Numbered from the stretch's first letter, positions 40,527 through 53,587 are shown. The stretch is 64,000 bases of DNA from Herbaspirillum sp. (GCA_028292625.1 JAQGLY010000069.1:1-64000); one strand, 5' to 3'. The notes: generated by a model not told the origin, from the letters alone. Made by a program: numbers and translations.

Positions 40527-41999
40527 TCAGAGGCTCTCCGGCATTTTCAGATGCCAGTCGGTCGCTTGCTGATACTGATGCGCCGCATTCAACAGCCGCG
40601 CTTCGTCGAAATAATTGCCGATGATCTGCAGGCCGACCGGCCGCCGCGCATTTTTGGCGCCCTGACCGAAACCGCAGGGAACCGACATGCCGGGCAGGCC
40701 GGCCAGGCTGGTGGACAAGGTGAAGATGTCGGCCAGGTAATTGGCGACCGGATCGTCGGCCTTGTCGCCCAGATCCCATGCGACGGTCGGCGATACCGGC
40801 CCCATGATGACATCGCACAAACGGTCGGGACCGGTCAGCGCGCGCTGGAAATCCTGCGCGATCAGGCGGCGAATGCGCTGCGCCTGCAGATAATAGGCGT
40901 CGTAATAACCGTGCGACAACACGTAGGAGCCGACCAGGATGCGGCGTTTGACCTCGTCGCCGAAGCCTTCCGCGCGCGATTTCTGGTACATGTCGGCCAG
41001 ATCCCGGTAGTTGGCGGCGCGGTGCCCGTAACGGACGCCGTCGAAGCGGCTCAGGTTGGACGAAGCCTCCGCCGGCGCGATCACGTAATACACAGGGATC
41101 GACAATTCGGTCTTGGGCAACGAGATATCGACCAGCGTCGCGCCCAGTTTTTCGAATTCGGCCAGCGCCGCGCGTACGGCCTGTTCGACATCGGGCGCCA
41201 GTCCGGCGCCGAAAAATTCGCGCGGCACGCCGATGCGCAAGCCCTTGATGCTATCGTTGAGCGAACGCGTAAAGTCTTCGCTGTCGCGTTCCAGACTGGT
41301 GGAGTCGCGCGCGTCGAAGCCGGTCATGGTATTGAGCAGCAGCGCGCAATCCTCGGCGGTGGCGGCGATCGGGCCGCCCTGGTCCAGCGACGACGCGAAC
41401 GCAATCATGCCGTAGCGCGAAACGCTGCCGTAGGTCGGCTTGATGCCGGTCACGCCGCACAGCGATGCCGGCTGGCGAATCGAGCCGCCGGTGTCGGTGG
41501 CCGTGGCCGCCGGCGCCAGCCGCGCCGCCACGGCGGCGGCCGAGCCGCCGGACGAACCGCCTGGCACGGCGTTTTTATCCCATGGATTCCTGACCGGCCC
41601 GAAATATGAATTTTCGTTGCTGGAACCCATCGCAAATTCGTCGCAATTGAGTTTGCCCAGCGTGACCGTGCCGGCCAGATTGAAGCGCTCGACCACGGCG
41701 GCGTCGAACGGGCTGGTGTAATCGGCCAGCATTTTCGATCCGGCGGTGGTGCGCCAGTCGCGCGTGACGAAGATGTCCTTGTGCGCAATCGGGATGCCGG
41801 TCAGCGCACCGGCGTCGCCGGCGGCGAGGCGGCGGTCGGCCGCAGCCGCCTGTTGCAGCGTCAACGCGGGATCGACGTGCAGAAAGGCGTTCAGATCGCT
41901 GCCGGCGATGCGGTCGAGGAAAATGCCGGCCAGTTCGGTCGCCGAGATTTTCTTGCCGCGCAACAGCGTCGAGAGTTCTTTGATTGTTTTGGTATGCAT
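40527..41999 (-). CDS. gatA: Asp/Glu-tRNA amidotransferase subunit A
   Basis: Amidase-signature subunit releasing ammonia from glutamine. 490 aa: catalytic Lys in [12 protein letters not shown], the cis-Ser in [23 protein letters not shown] and the Gly/Ser-rich [16 protein letters not shown]. Lies between gatC and gatB. With GatBC it permits indirect charging of tRNA-Gln and/or tRNA-Asn; which one depends on whether glnS and asnS exist elsewhere. Confidence 0.97.
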   Translation of the reverse strand: MHTKTIKELSTLLRGKKISATELAGIFLDRIAGSDLNAFLHVDPALTLQQAAAADRRLAAGDAGALTGIPIAHKDIFVTRDWRTTAGSKMLADYTSPFDAAVVERFNLAGTVTLGKLNCDEFAMGSSNENSYFGPVRNPWDKNAVPGGSSGGSAAAVAARLAPAATATDTGGSIRQPASLCGVTGIKPTYGSVSRYGMIAFASSLDQGGPIAATAEDCALLLNTMTGFDARDSTSLERDSEDFTRSLNDSIKGLRIGVPREFFGAGLAPDVEQAVRAALAEFEKLGATLVDISLPKTELSIPVYYVIAPAEASSNLSRFDGVRYGHRAANYRDLADMYQKSRAEGFGDEVKRRILVGSYVLSHGYYDAYYLQAQRIRRLIAQDFQRALTGPDRLCDVIMGPVSPTVAWDLGDKADDPVANYLADIFTLSTSLAGLPGMSVPCGFGQGAKNARRPVGLQIIGNYFDEARLLNAAHQYQQATDWHLKMPESL

Positions 42000-42104
42000 G
42001 GAGTAGGAATCGGCGTTAACAGGCCCTAAGGTTTACTGAAATTGTGACTTCATGTAACGGCGCGCGGAATCTCCGCGGCCTTGCTTTCTAATGTCCACCT
42101 TGCG

Positions 42105-42404
42105 CTATTCGAGCACCTTCGGCACCAGATACAGGCCGTCCTGGGTGGCCGGCGCGCATTGCTGATAGTCGTCGCGCCGATCGGTTTCGGTGGCCACGTC
42201 TTCGCGCAGCCGCAACGCCAGATCGCGGATCGCCGCGATCGGATGGCTGAGCGGTTCGATACCGGTAGTGTCGACGCTTTTCATCTGTTCGACCAGCGCG
42301 AAGATGCCGTTGAGCTGATCCAGCGTTTTGCCGGCCTCGTCGCCGGTCAGTTCAAGGCGGGATAAATTGGCGATGCGCTCGACATCGGATAAAACCAGGG
42401 ACAT
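42105..42404 (-). CDS. gatC: Asp/Glu-tRNA amidotransferase subunit C
   Basis: 99 aa small subunit stabilising GatA with Gat[56 protein letters not shown] is the family pattern, and the C-terminal [36 protein letters not shown] is typical. First gene of the gat operon, divergent from mreB across a 237-base gap; the gap to gatA is 105 bases. Confidence 0.95.
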   Translation of the reverse strand: MSLVLSDVERIANLSRLELTGDEAGKTLDQLNGIFALVEQMKSVDTTGIEPLSHPIAAIRDLALRLREDVATETDRRDDYQQCAPATQDGLYLVPKVLE

Positions 42405-42572
42405 GGCAGATGGGGCCGACAGGCCGTCAGAAAGATTGGAAAAATGGCTTATACCAGCAAAAACGCTATGAAAATCTCGTATCCGGTCAGCATTTTTGCG
42501 TTTTTAGCTTACCGGTTTGAGGCAAATTATAAGGTAGAATGTGCGGCTATTGATTAGCTGGCGCCGAATTGA

Positions 42573-43685
<1,113 letters not shown>

Positions 43686-43903
43686 TCGTTTTTTGACGGT
43701 AAAAAAGGCAGTAATCCGGCAGTACCCGTGTCCGACCGATTGACGAAGCGAAACATGCGCGAGAAAACACAGCAGGGATCGATGGCAGGGGCCGATCGGA
43801 TGACGATTGGCCCGGACATCGACGCGGCGCGCTTTTCGCCATCGTTTCCGCCGCCGTTTCCAATGTGCGCAGGCCGCCGCGGCGCAGCATCGGAGCGCCC
43901 GGC

Positions 43904-44989
43904 ATGAGCGGGGCGCCTCCGCTCTTCAAGCAGGGGGCATCGGCCCGCGCCAGAGTTCTGTTCTTCGCATTTCTCTCCATAGTCCTGCTGATCGTCGATT
44001 CCCAATTGCATACGCTCGACGCCGTGCGCAAAGGCGTCGGAACCGCGCTTTACCCGTTGCAGATGCTGGCCCTGATGCCGCGCGACGGCATCGAACGCGG
44101 CGCCGATTATTTCACTTCCCTGAATTCCGTCGAACAGGAAAACAGGGCGCTGAAACAGCGGCAGGCGCAGAACGCGCAGGTGTTGCAGCAGGGGGGCCAA
44201 CTGGCCGCTGAAAACAATCAATTGCGCAAATTGCTGGGTATGCGGGAAACCTTGCCGGTCAAATCGATCGTCGGCGAAATTCTGTACGATGCGCGCGATC
44301 CGTTTACCCGCAAGGTCATACTCAACCGCGGTTCGCGGCACGACGTCGCACTCGGCCAGCCGGTGATCGACGATCTCGGCATCGTCGGGCAGATTACGCG
44401 GGTGTTTCCGTTTACCTCCGAAGTGACCTTGCTGACCGACAAGGATCAGGCGATCCCGGTGCAGGTCTTGCGCAACGGGCTGCGCAGCATCGCCTATGGA
44501 CGCGGCCAGGCCGGCGTGCTCGATTTGCGTTTCATGGCGGCCAATGCCGATGTGCAAAAGGGCGACATGCTGGTCACGTCCGGCATTGACGGCATTTATC
44601 CCGCAGGGCTGGCGGTGGCGTCCGTGGCGGGAGTGGAAACCAAGTCGTCCGATGCATTCGCGCATATCGTGTGCACGCCGGTGGCCGGCGTCGATCGCCA
44701 TAAGCAGCTGTTGATTTTGCTGGTGGATACGAATTTGCCGCCGCGTCCGCCGCCGGAAGAAGTGCCGGGAAAAAACCAGAGAGGCAGGCCGCTGCGCGAC
44801 AAGGCGGGTCAAAAAGCCGGCGCCGCGGATAAACCCGTGGATAAAGCGGCCGATGCCGCCGCCGACGCCGCGACCGGTTCGACAGCCGGCGCCGCCGTCG
44901 CTCCCACGCCGGAAGCCAAGCCGCCCCTGGCCGCCACGCCCCCTGCGCCGCCCGCAACGTCATCTTCGCAAGCAAAGGCCGTACGATGA
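43904..44989 (+). CDS. mreC: Rod-shape determining protein MreC
   Basis: 361 aa bitopic inner-membrane protein. Membrane helix ARVLFFAFLSIVLLIVDSQ, a coiled coil (NSVEQENRALKQRQAQNAQVLQQGGQLAAENNQLRKLLGM) and two beta-barrel domains (VGEILYDARDPFTRKVILNRGSRHDVALGQPVIDDLGIVGQI). The final ~90 residues are a Pro/Ala/Lys-rich tail that looks disordered. ATG 43904 gives PPLFKQG as expected for the order; an in-frame GTG 13 codons earlier is possible. The stop overlaps the mreD start. Confidence 0.93.
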   Translation: MSGAPPLFKQGASARARVLFFAFLSIVLLIVDSQLHTLDAVRKGVGTALYPLQMLALMPRDGIERGADYFTSLNSVEQENRALKQRQAQNAQVLQQGGQLAAENNQLRKLLGMRETLPVKSIVGEILYDARDPFTRKVILNRGSRHDVALGQPVIDDLGIVGQITRVFPFTSEVTLLTDKDQAIPVQVLRNGLRSIAYGRGQAGVLDLRFMAANADVQKGDMLVTSGIDGIYPAGLAVASVAGVETKSSDAFAHIVCTPVAGVDRHKQLLILLVDTNLPPRPPPEEVPGKNQRGRPLRDKAGQKAGAADKPVDKAADAAADAATGSTAGAAVAPTPEAKPPLAATPPAPPATSSSQAKAVR

Positions 44990-45498
44990 ACGATCCGCAT
45001 TACATTCTGCTGCCGGCCAATCCCTTGTTCATTGTCGTCAGCCTGGTTGCCGCGTTTCTGCTTAATCTGCTGCCGACCGGCCAGATCCTGGGCGTGCCCG
45101 ACTTCGTCGCGCTGGTGCTGGTATTCTGGAGCATTCACGAGCCGCGCAAGATCGGCATCAGCATCGCCTTCGTGATGGGTTTGCTGATGGATATCCATCA
45201 GGCAACGCTGCTGGGGGAAAACGCCCTGGCATACACGCTGCTGTCCTATTTCGCGATCATGATCCACCGCCGCGTGCTGTGGTTTCCCGCGCCGCGGCAG
45301 GCGCTGCATATTTTGCCGCTGCTGCTGGTGGCGCAAGTGGTGCAGTCCGTCGTGCGACTGCTGGTCAGCGGGAAGTTTCCGCATTGGTATTATTTTGTCG
45401 AGAGTTTTGTCGCCGCGCTGCTGTGGCCAGGGGTCACCTGGCTGTTGCTGGCGCCGCAACGGCGGGCAGTCGATCGAGATGAAAACCGTCCGATCTGA
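44986..45498 (+). CDS. mreD: Rod-shape determining protein MreD
   Basis: 170 aa polytopic membrane protein with about five hydrophobic segments (FIVVSLVAAFLLNLLP, DFVALVLVFWSIHEPRKIGISIAFVMGLLMDIHQATLLGENALAYTLLSYFAIMIHRR). The MGLLMDIH..LGE.AL motif is typical of MreD. Start overlaps the mreC stop by four bases. Partner of MreC in the elongasome. Confidence 0.94.
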   Translation: MNDPHYILLPANPLFIVVSLVAAFLLNLLPTGQILGVPDFVALVLVFWSIHEPRKIGISIAFVMGLLMDIHQATLLGENALAYTLLSYFAIMIHRRVLWFPAPRQALHILPLLLVAQVVQSVVRLLVSGKFPHWYYFVESFVAALLWPGVTWLLLAPQRRAVDRDENRPI

Positions 45499-45511
45499 CG
45501 CGTGACCCCAG

Positions 45512-47416
45512 ATGACGGAATTTAAAGATATCGAACGCGAACTGCGGCTATTCCGGCGGCGGCTGTTCGTCGCGGTCGGGCTGGTGATGGTATGTTTCGG
45601 ACTGTTGCTGACGCGCTTTATCTGGCTGCAGGTGGTGCGTTACGATGCGTATGCGGCCAAAGCCGAGGACAACCGTATTTCCGTCGTGCCGATCGCGCCC
45701 AATCGCGGCCTGATTTTCGATCGCAACGGCGTGGTGCTGGCGCGTAACTACTCGGCCTATACGCTGGAAATCACGCCCTCCAAGATTCAGTTGCCGCTGG
45801 ACGAGCTGATCGACCAGCTGAGCGAGCTGGTCGATATTCAGCTCAAGGACAGGCGCCGTTTCAAGAAACTGATGGAAGAGTCCAAGCAATTCGAGAGTTT
45901 GCCGGTGCGCACCCGTCTGACCGACGAAGAGGTGGCGCGCTTTACCGCGCAGCGCTATCGCTTCCCCGGCGTCGACATCCAGGCGCGGCTGTTCCGCCAA
46001 TACCCGTTCGGCAAGACCGCGGCGCATGTGATCGGTTACATCGGCCGCATCAGCCAGACCGATGCCGACAAGATCGCCGATACCGACGATGCCGCCAACT
46101 ATCGCGGCACGGATTACATCGGCAAGGGCGGCCTGGAAAAAAGTTACGAGTCTCAGTTGCACGGCACTACCGGTTATGAAGAGGTGGAGATTTCGGCCGG
46201 CGGACGCGCGGTGCGTACCTTGTCCCACACGTCGTCGGTGCCCGGGAAGAACCTGATTCTGTCCATCGACATCGAATTGCAGAAAGTGATCGAGGAAGCG
46301 TTCGGCGACCGCAAGGGCGCACTGGTCGCGATCAATCCGGCCACGGGCGACATTCTGGCCTACGTGTCGATGCCTTCGTTCGATCCGAATCTGTTCGTCG
46401 ACGGCATCGATCAGCAAAGCTGGGACGACCTGAATAATTCGCCGGACCGGCCGCTGGTCAACCGTCCGATCAGCGGCACCTATCCGCCCGGGTCGACCTA
46501 CAAGCCGTTCATGGCGCTGGCCGCGCTGGAACTGGGCAAGCGCCGACCCGAGGACTCGATCAACGACCAGGGATTTTTCTGGCTCGGCAATCATAAATTC
46601 CGCGACGACAAAGCCGGCGGCCACGGCATCGTCAATATGTATAAATCGATCGTGGTGTCGTGCGACACCTATTACTATATGCTGGCCAACGATATGGGCG
46701 TCGACCCCATCCACGATTTCATGAAACCGTTCGGATTCGGCCAACTGACCGGCATCGATTTGGAAAACGAACGCACCGGCCTGTTGCCGTCCACCGCCTG
46801 GAAGCGCAGCGCCTATCGCAAACCGGAGCAGCAAAAATGGTATGCCGGCGAAACGATTTCGCTGGGTATCGGACAGGGTTACAACTCGTTCACGCCGCTG
46901 CAAATGGCGCATGCGCTGGCGACGCTGGTCAACGACGGCGTGGTGATGAAGCCGCATCTGGTCAAAATCCTGGAAGACGGCCTCACTCATCAACGTACGA
47001 TGACGGTGCCAAAGGAAAGCTACCGGATTCCGCTGAAACAGGCGAACATCGACTTCGTGAAAAACGCGATGGTCGGCGTCATTAAAGAAGGCACCGGCGC
47101 GGGGGCGTTCGCCCACGCCGGCTATGAGGCCGGCGGCAAGACGGGCACCGCGCAGGTGGTGGGCCTCAAGCAGAACGAGAAATACGACTCCAAGCGCGTC
47201 GCCATCCATTTGCGCGATCACTCGCTGTTTACCGCGTTTGCGCCGGCGGACCACCCGACCATTGCGCTGGCCGTGGTGGTCGAGAACGGCGGTTTCGGCG
47301 CCGCCGCCGCCGCGCCGATCGTGCGCAAGGCGCTGGATTATTATCTGCTGAAGAAGCGGCCTGCCGAGAACGCCCCCAAAATCGAGACGGTATTGACTGG
47401 GGACGAGAGGGATTAA
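45512..47416 (+). CDS. mrdA: Penicillin-binding protein 2
   Basis: Transpeptidase of the elongasome. 634 aa: N-terminal membrane helix (LFVAVGLVMVCFGLLLTRFIWLQ), PBP dimerisation domain, then transpeptidase with S328-T-Y-K331 (in YPPGSTYKPF), S383-C-D and K543-T-G545 (AGGKTGTAQ). It begins 13 bases after mreD and is followed by rodA, its cognate glycosyltransferase. Confidence 0.96.
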   Translation: MTEFKDIERELRLFRRRLFVAVGLVMVCFGLLLTRFIWLQVVRYDAYAAKAEDNRISVVPIAPNRGLIFDRNGVVLARNYSAYTLEITPSKIQLPLDELIDQLSELVDIQLKDRRRFKKLMEESKQFESLPVRTRLTDEEVARFTAQRYRFPGVDIQARLFRQYPFGKTAAHVIGYIGRISQTDADKIADTDDAANYRGTDYIGKGGLEKSYESQLHGTTGYEEVEISAGGRAVRTLSHTSSVPGKNLILSIDIELQKVIEEAFGDRKGALVAINPATGDILAYVSMPSFDPNLFVDGIDQQSWDDLNNSPDRPLVNRPISGTYPPGSTYKPFMALAALELGKRRPEDSINDQGFFWLGNHKFRDDKAGGHGIVNMYKSIVVSCDTYYYMLANDMGVDPIHDFMKPFGFGQLTGIDLENERTGLLPSTAWKRSAYRKPEQQKWYAGETISLGIGQGYNSFTPLQMAHALATLVNDGVVMKPHLVKILEDGLTHQRTMTVPKESYRIPLKQANIDFVKNAMVGVIKEGTGAGAFAHAGYEAGGKTGTAQVVGLKQNEKYDSKRVAIHLRDHSLFTAFAPADHPTIALAVVVENGGFGAAAAAPIVRKALDYYLLKKRPAENAPKIETVLTGDERD

Positions 47417-47464
47417 GATGCCTATTATTTTTTATATTGGTCCGGTCTGGCATGGGACTGCGCA

Positions 47465-48574
47465 ATGAATCTCGATAAACCACCTCTATGGCAAGTCATC
47501 CGGCCGCATCTGACGGTGTTCGATCCTGCGCTGTCGCTGATCATTTTCCTGATTTTGTGCGTCGGCATCGTCACTCTGTATTCGGCCGGCATCGATTTCC
47601 CGGGGCGGGTCGAGGATCAGCTGCGTAATATCCTGGTTGCCTTTGTCGTGATGTGGATCGCCGCCAACGTGTCGCCGCAAACCCTGCTGCGTTTCGCGGT
47701 GCCGGTCTATGCGATCGGCATGGGGCTGCTGATCGCGGTGGCCTTGTTCGGCATCGTCAAGAAGGGCTCGCGGCGCTGGATTGATTTCGGCGTGGTCATC
47801 CAGCCGTCTGAAATGATGAAAATCGCGATGCCGCTGATGCTGGCCTGGTATTTCCAGAAATGCGAAGGCATGCTGCGCTGGCATGTGTATCTGGCCGCTG
47901 CGATTCTGCTGGCGTTGCCGGTGGCGTTGATCGTGCGCCAGCCCGATCTGGGAACCGCGCTGCTGGTGATTGCGGCAGGCATTTACGTGATTTTCCTGGC
48001 TGGTCTGTCGTGGAAGGCGATTGCCGCGGCAGTGATCGCCGTCGGCGCCAGTTTGCCGGTGTTGTGGACCTTCATGCACGATTATCAACGGCAGCGCGTG
48101 ATGATGCTGATCGATCCGACCTCGGACCCATTGGGAAAAGGCTTCCACATCATTCAGTCGACCATCGCCGTCGGATCGGGCGGCCTGACCGGCAAGGGCT
48201 GGCTGAAAGGAACCCAGACGCATCTGGAATTCATCCCGGAACGCACCACCGACTTTATCTTCGCCGTATTTTCCGAAGAATTCGGTTTGATGGGCAATAT
48301 GCTGTTGATCACCTTGTATTTCATGTTGGTCATCCGCGGGCTGATGATTGCCGCCAATGCGCCGACGCTGTTTACGCGCCTGCTGGCGGGCTCGATCACG
48401 ATGATTTTCTTCACTTATGCGTTCGTTAACATGGGGATGGTCAGTGGTATTGTGCCGGTGGTCGGCGTGCCGTTGCCGTTTATGAGTTACGGAGGCACCG
48501 CGTTGGTGACGCTGGGTCTGGGCGCCGGTATTTTGATGAGCATTCAGCGCCACCGCAAATTGATTCAGAGTTAA
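47465..48574 (+). CDS. rodA: Peptidoglycan glycosyltransferase RodA
   Basis: SEDS-family glycosyltransferase working with PBP2. 369 aa with about ten membrane helices. Motifs: GSRRWIDFGVVIQPSEMMKIAMPL, RQPDLGTALLVIAAG (the conserved catalytic Asp of SEDS proteins), and GIVPVVGVPLPFMSYGGTALVTLGLGAGILMSI. It starts 48 bases after mrdA. rlpA follows 14 bases later. Confidence 0.96.
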   Translation: MNLDKPPLWQVIRPHLTVFDPALSLIIFLILCVGIVTLYSAGIDFPGRVEDQLRNILVAFVVMWIAANVSPQTLLRFAVPVYAIGMGLLIAVALFGIVKKGSRRWIDFGVVIQPSEMMKIAMPLMLAWYFQKCEGMLRWHVYLAAAILLALPVALIVRQPDLGTALLVIAAGIYVIFLAGLSWKAIAAAVIAVGASLPVLWTFMHDYQRQRVMMLIDPTSDPLGKGFHIIQSTIAVGSGGLTGKGWLKGTQTHLEFIPERTTDFIFAVFSEEFGLMGNMLLITLYFMLVIRGLMIAANAPTLFTRLLAGSITMIFFTYAFVNMGMVSGIVPVVGVPLPFMSYGGTALVTLGLGAGILMSIQRHRKLIQS

Positions 48575-48588
48575 GGAAACCGATACCG

Positions 48589-49755
48589 ATGCGATCTCCT
48601 GTTCCCTCTTTCGTGCGTGCGCTGATGCATGGGATATCGCGTCATGCCGCACGCTGCGCCGTGTGGCTGCTGGCGCCGGTGGCGCTGATCGCCTGCACCA
48701 GCGCACCGCTGCAGCCGGCCGGCGGCGATCGGCCGGCGTCTGTCCGGGCATCTTCGGCGCTGTCGGGAAACAAGGCGGCGCCGCTACTGCCGCCTGCCGG
48801 TTCCGGGCGCGGCGGCTATTACCAGGACGACGGACCCGGCGACAATATTCCTGCCGATCTGAGCGATATTCCCGATGCCGACCCGCGCGTGGAGCCTTTC
48901 GCCAAAGGCCCGAGCAAGCCGTATACGGTATTAGGCAAATCCTACAAGCCGATCACCGACAATACGACGCCGTACAAGGAACGCGGCGTCGGCAGCTGGT
49001 ACGGCAAGAAATTTCATGGACAAAAGACCGCATCGGGCGAGATCTACGACATGTACAAAATGACCGCGGCGCATCCGACGCTGCCGATCCCGTCGTATGC
49101 CCGCGTGACCAATCTGAAGAACGGCGTGCAGGTCATCGTGCGCATCAACGATCGCGGCCCCTTCCATTCGAATCGGATTATCGATTTGTCCTACACCGCG
49201 GCGCTCAAGCTGGGTTATCTCGGCTCGGGCAGCAGCCAACTGGAAGTCGAACGTATTTTGCCCGACGAGATTGAGCGCATCGCCGCGGCCAAGAAGGCCG
49301 GTTTGCCGACTTCGGTGGCATCGGCGGTGGAGGCGCCTGTCACGACCGGTTCTGTCGCCGCCGCCGCGATGCCGGAGATGGCAGCCTTATCCGCGCCCTC
49401 CATGCAGCCGACGGCGTCGGCGCTGGGCGACAATAATCCGACCATCATGCCGGCGCCGGCGTCCGCCGCACAGGCTTCGCCGAATCCGGCGGCAACGGCC
49501 GCGCCGCCGGCCGGCGCCTACTATCTGCAGTTCGGCGCGTATGCGCAGGAAGGCAATGCACAGTCGGCGCGGACGACGCTGACGCACTCGCTGGCCGCCG
49601 TGTCCGATATCGCGGCATCGTTGAATGCGGTGCCGGTCAACGGCATGTATCGAGTCTATGCCGGCCCTTACGCCAGCCGCACGGCCGCGCAGGAGGCGGC
49701 GCAACAAGTTCGCGCCCACAGCAATGCGGCGCCGTTCGTGGTGGAAAGCAAATAA
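48589..49755 (+). CDS. rlpA: Septal ring lytic transglycosylase-like RlpA
   Basis: 388 aa lipoprotein: lipobox LIAC (VALIACTSAPL), a disordered region, then a double-psi beta barrel (GVGSWYGKKFHGQKTASGEIYDMYKMTAAHPTLPIPSYARVTN, catalytic Asp in INDRGPF), a Pro/Ala-rich linker, and a C-terminal SPOR domain (YYLQFGAYAQEGNAQSARTTL) that binds denuded glycans at the septum. Last gene of the mre cluster; converges on rsmI with a 7-base gap. Lytic activity is shown for some, not all, RlpA proteins. Confidence 0.93.
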   Translation: MRSPVPSFVRALMHGISRHAARCAVWLLAPVALIACTSAPLQPAGGDRPASVRASSALSGNKAAPLLPPAGSGRGGYYQDDGPGDNIPADLSDIPDADPRVEPFAKGPSKPYTVLGKSYKPITDNTTPYKERGVGSWYGKKFHGQKTASGEIYDMYKMTAAHPTLPIPSYARVTNLKNGVQVIVRINDRGPFHSNRIIDLSYTAALKLGYLGSGSSQLEVERILPDEIERIAAAKKAGLPTSVASAVEAPVTTGSVAAAAMPEMAALSAPSMQPTASALGDNNPTIMPAPASAAQASPNPAATAAPPAGAYYLQFGAYAQEGNAQSARTTLTHSLAAVSDIAASLNAVPVNGMYRVYAGPYASRTAAQEAAQQVRAHSNAAPFVVESK

Positions 49756-49762
49756 CGCCGCC

Positions 49763-50692
49763 CTAATCGCCCGGCGCTTCGCGCAAGACCAGCGCCCGTT
49801 CGTACAGCGCGTTCTTCTTTTGTCCGGTCAGTTGCGCGGCCAGCGCGGCCGCCTGCTTCAGTGGCAATTCCGCCAGCAGGATCCGCAGCACGCGATCGGT
49901 TTCGCCGGCGTCTTCATCGGGCGCCGGCGCGGCTTCGATGAGCAGCACGAATTCGCCGCGCTGACGATTGCCGTCCTGCGCCAGCCATGCGGGCGCATCG
50001 GCCAGCGCGCAGCGGTGAATCTCCTCGAATTGCTTGGTCAGCTCACGCGCAAATACGATCCGGCGCACCGGGCCGAAAGCCTGCAACAGCGCATCCACGG
50101 TTTCCGTAATGCGATGCGGCGCTTCGTATAACACCAGCGTCGTCGCCAGACCGTTCAGCGCCGCCAGCGCATGTTCGCGCTGCTTCGCCTTGGCCGGTAA
50201 AAAGCCGGTGAAATGGAAACCGTCGCCGACCAGCCCGCTGGCGCTCAGAGCGGTGACTGCCGCCGACGCGCCGGGCAGCGGCATGACCCGCAAACCGGCA
50301 TTGCGCACCGCATCGACGATACGCGCCCCGGGATCGGACACCGCGGGCGTGCCCGCGTCGGATACCAGCGCAATGCGTTCGCCGGCCTGCAGCCGCGCCA
50401 CGATTTTGGCGGCCGCTTCGCGCTCATTGTGTTCGTGCGCCGCAATCAGCGGTTTCGACAGGCCGTAGCGCGTCATCAAATGCGCGGTATTGCGGGTATC
50501 TTCGCAGGCGACCGCATCGACGATGCCGAGGACGTATAAAGCGCGCAACGTGATGTCGCAAACATTCCCGATAGGCGTAGCCAGCACATATAATGCGGAC
50601 TGCGGATAACTTTGCAACGCCGCGTCGCGGAAAATCGCCGGCGTGGCGGGCGCTTCGGAAGTAACGGGCATGCCGGACGGCGTGTGGTTCAT
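49763..50692 (-). CDS. rsmI: 16S rRNA 2'-O-methyltransferase RsmI
   Basis: Methylates C1402 of 16S rRNA. 309 aa TP-methylase: ALYVLATPIGNVCDITLRALYVLG, CEDTRNTAHLMTRYG, ALVSDAGTPAVSDPGARIVD, LPGASAAVTALSASGL and FTGFLPAKAKQR. The first ~34 residues are not conserved and no ribosome binding site precedes 50692, so the real start may be at 50671 or further in. Its start lies 14 bases from that of the divergent lpoA-like gene. Confidence 0.94.
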   Translation of the reverse strand: MNHTPSGMPVTSEAPATPAIFRDAALQSYPQSALYVLATPIGNVCDITLRALYVLGIVDAVACEDTRNTAHLMTRYGLSKPLIAAHEHNEREAAAKIVARLQAGERIALVSDAGTPAVSDPGARIVDAVRNAGLRVMPLPGASAAVTALSASGLVGDGFHFTGFLPAKAKQREHALAALNGLATTLVLYEAPHRITETVDALLQAFGPVRRIVFARELTKQFEEIHRCALADAPAWLAQDGNRQRGEFVLLIEAAPAPDEDAGETDRVLRILLAELPLKQAAALAAQLTGQKKNALYERALVLREAPGD

Positions 50693-50706
50693 AAAGGAGC
50701 GGTGAA

Positions 50707-51873
50707 ATGTTGTTCAAATGGGCAAAAATGCTTTTGTTAAGCGGCGTCGTGACCGGATTGTGCGCTTCCGTGCAGGCAAACACAACGGATACGGCGGATC
50801 GCCCGCTGGCCGTGAATGAAGCGGCCGCGCCGCTTGCCGCGCCGGCCGCGCCCGCCATCAGAATCGGATTGCTGTTGCCGCTGCGCTCGGGCGTGTTCGG
50901 CGGCGCCGCCGATGCCGTGCGCATCGGATTCCTGACCGCCTACGAACACGACAAGCAGGACGCCACCGTCAATCTGATCGAAAGCGGCGAGACGCCGGCG
51001 GATATGCTGAAAGCCTATGTCTCCGCGCTGGGCAGCAATGACGTCATCGTCGGTCCGTTGTCGCGCAGCGCCGCCGCCGCGGTGGCGCAAAGCGGGCGCG
51101 TCGACAAGCCGACGGTGGCGCTGACCCAGCCGGAAGGCGACCCCGATGCGGTCATGCCGCCGAAAATGCTGGTCATGGCTTTATCGGTGGAAGAAGAGGC
51201 GCGCCAGGCGGCCAACTGGACCGAACAGGAAAAAATCGGCGGCGGCATCTTCGCGGTGTCCACCGCCACCGCATGGCAGCGCCGCGCCGTCAAGGCATTT
51301 GCCGCGCAAGGCAAGACCTTGGGTCTGAAGGTCGCCCCGCTGGAACTCAGCGTCACCGCCGGCGCGCTCAGCGCGAACGGTCTGGTGCAATTGAAACAAC
51401 GCATCGATGCGGAGCATCCGGCGCTGCTGTTTGTCGCGCTCGATGCGGCACAGGCCAAGCAACTGCGCAGCGCCATCGGCACGGACATACCGCTGTACGG
51501 CATTTCCCAAATGAATCCACGCAGTGTGTCGGCCGATCCCGCATTTATGCTCGAGCCGGAACTGGATGGCGTCAAACTGGTCGATATCCCATGGCAGGTG
51601 CTGCCTGACGATCCGGCGGTCAAATTGTATCCGCGTCCGGTGATTGAGGATTCTGAAAAACACAATGCTGATTTGGATCGCCTATATGCACTGGGCATCG
51701 ACGCGTACCGGGTCGCGCATGAGATCGGACGCGGACGCCACAGCTTCGACATCGACGGCGTCACGGGCAAGCTCAATGTCAACATCGACTATGCCGGCAG
51801 TCGTTTCCAGCGCACCGAAATTCCGGCGGTGTATCAGAATGGCGTGGTGGTGCCGACGGCGGATCAGCGCTGA
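50707..51873 (+). CDS. LpoA-like penicillin-binding protein activator (short form)
   Basis: 388 aa exported protein, N-terminal signal KMLLLSGVVTGLCASVQA. The rest is a type I periplasmic-binding-protein fold like the LppC/LpoA C-terminal domain (IRIGLLLPLRSGVFGGAADAVRIGFLTAYEHD, DVIVGPLSRSAAAAVAQ, LDRLYALGIDAYRVA). It lacks the N-terminal TPR domain of E. coli LpoA, and the signal shows no good lipobox. AAGGAG lies seven bases before ATG. Position next to rsmI and yraN matches yraM/lpoA in E. coli. Confidence 0.82.
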   Translation: MLFKWAKMLLLSGVVTGLCASVQANTTDTADRPLAVNEAAAPLAAPAAPAIRIGLLLPLRSGVFGGAADAVRIGFLTAYEHDKQDATVNLIESGETPADMLKAYVSALGSNDVIVGPLSRSAAAAVAQSGRVDKPTVALTQPEGDPDAVMPPKMLVMALSVEEEARQAANWTEQEKIGGGIFAVSTATAWQRRAVKAFAAQGKTLGLKVAPLELSVTAGALSANGLVQLKQRIDAEHPALLFVALDAAQAKQLRSAIGTDIPLYGISQMNPRSVSADPAFMLEPELDGVKLVDIPWQVLPDDPAVKLYPRPVIEDSEKHNADLDRLYALGIDAYRVAHEIGRGRHSFDIDGVTGKLNVNIDYAGSRFQRTEIPAVYQNGVVVPTADQR

Positions 51874-51886
51874 TTGGCGAGGTGGA

Positions 51887-53587
<1,701 letters not shown>

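Noticed and set aside
42461-42515. GCAAAAACGC / GCGTTTTTAGC inverted repeat upstream of mreB
   Set aside because: The loop is over 30 bases and the position does not suit termination of any gene; left unannotated.
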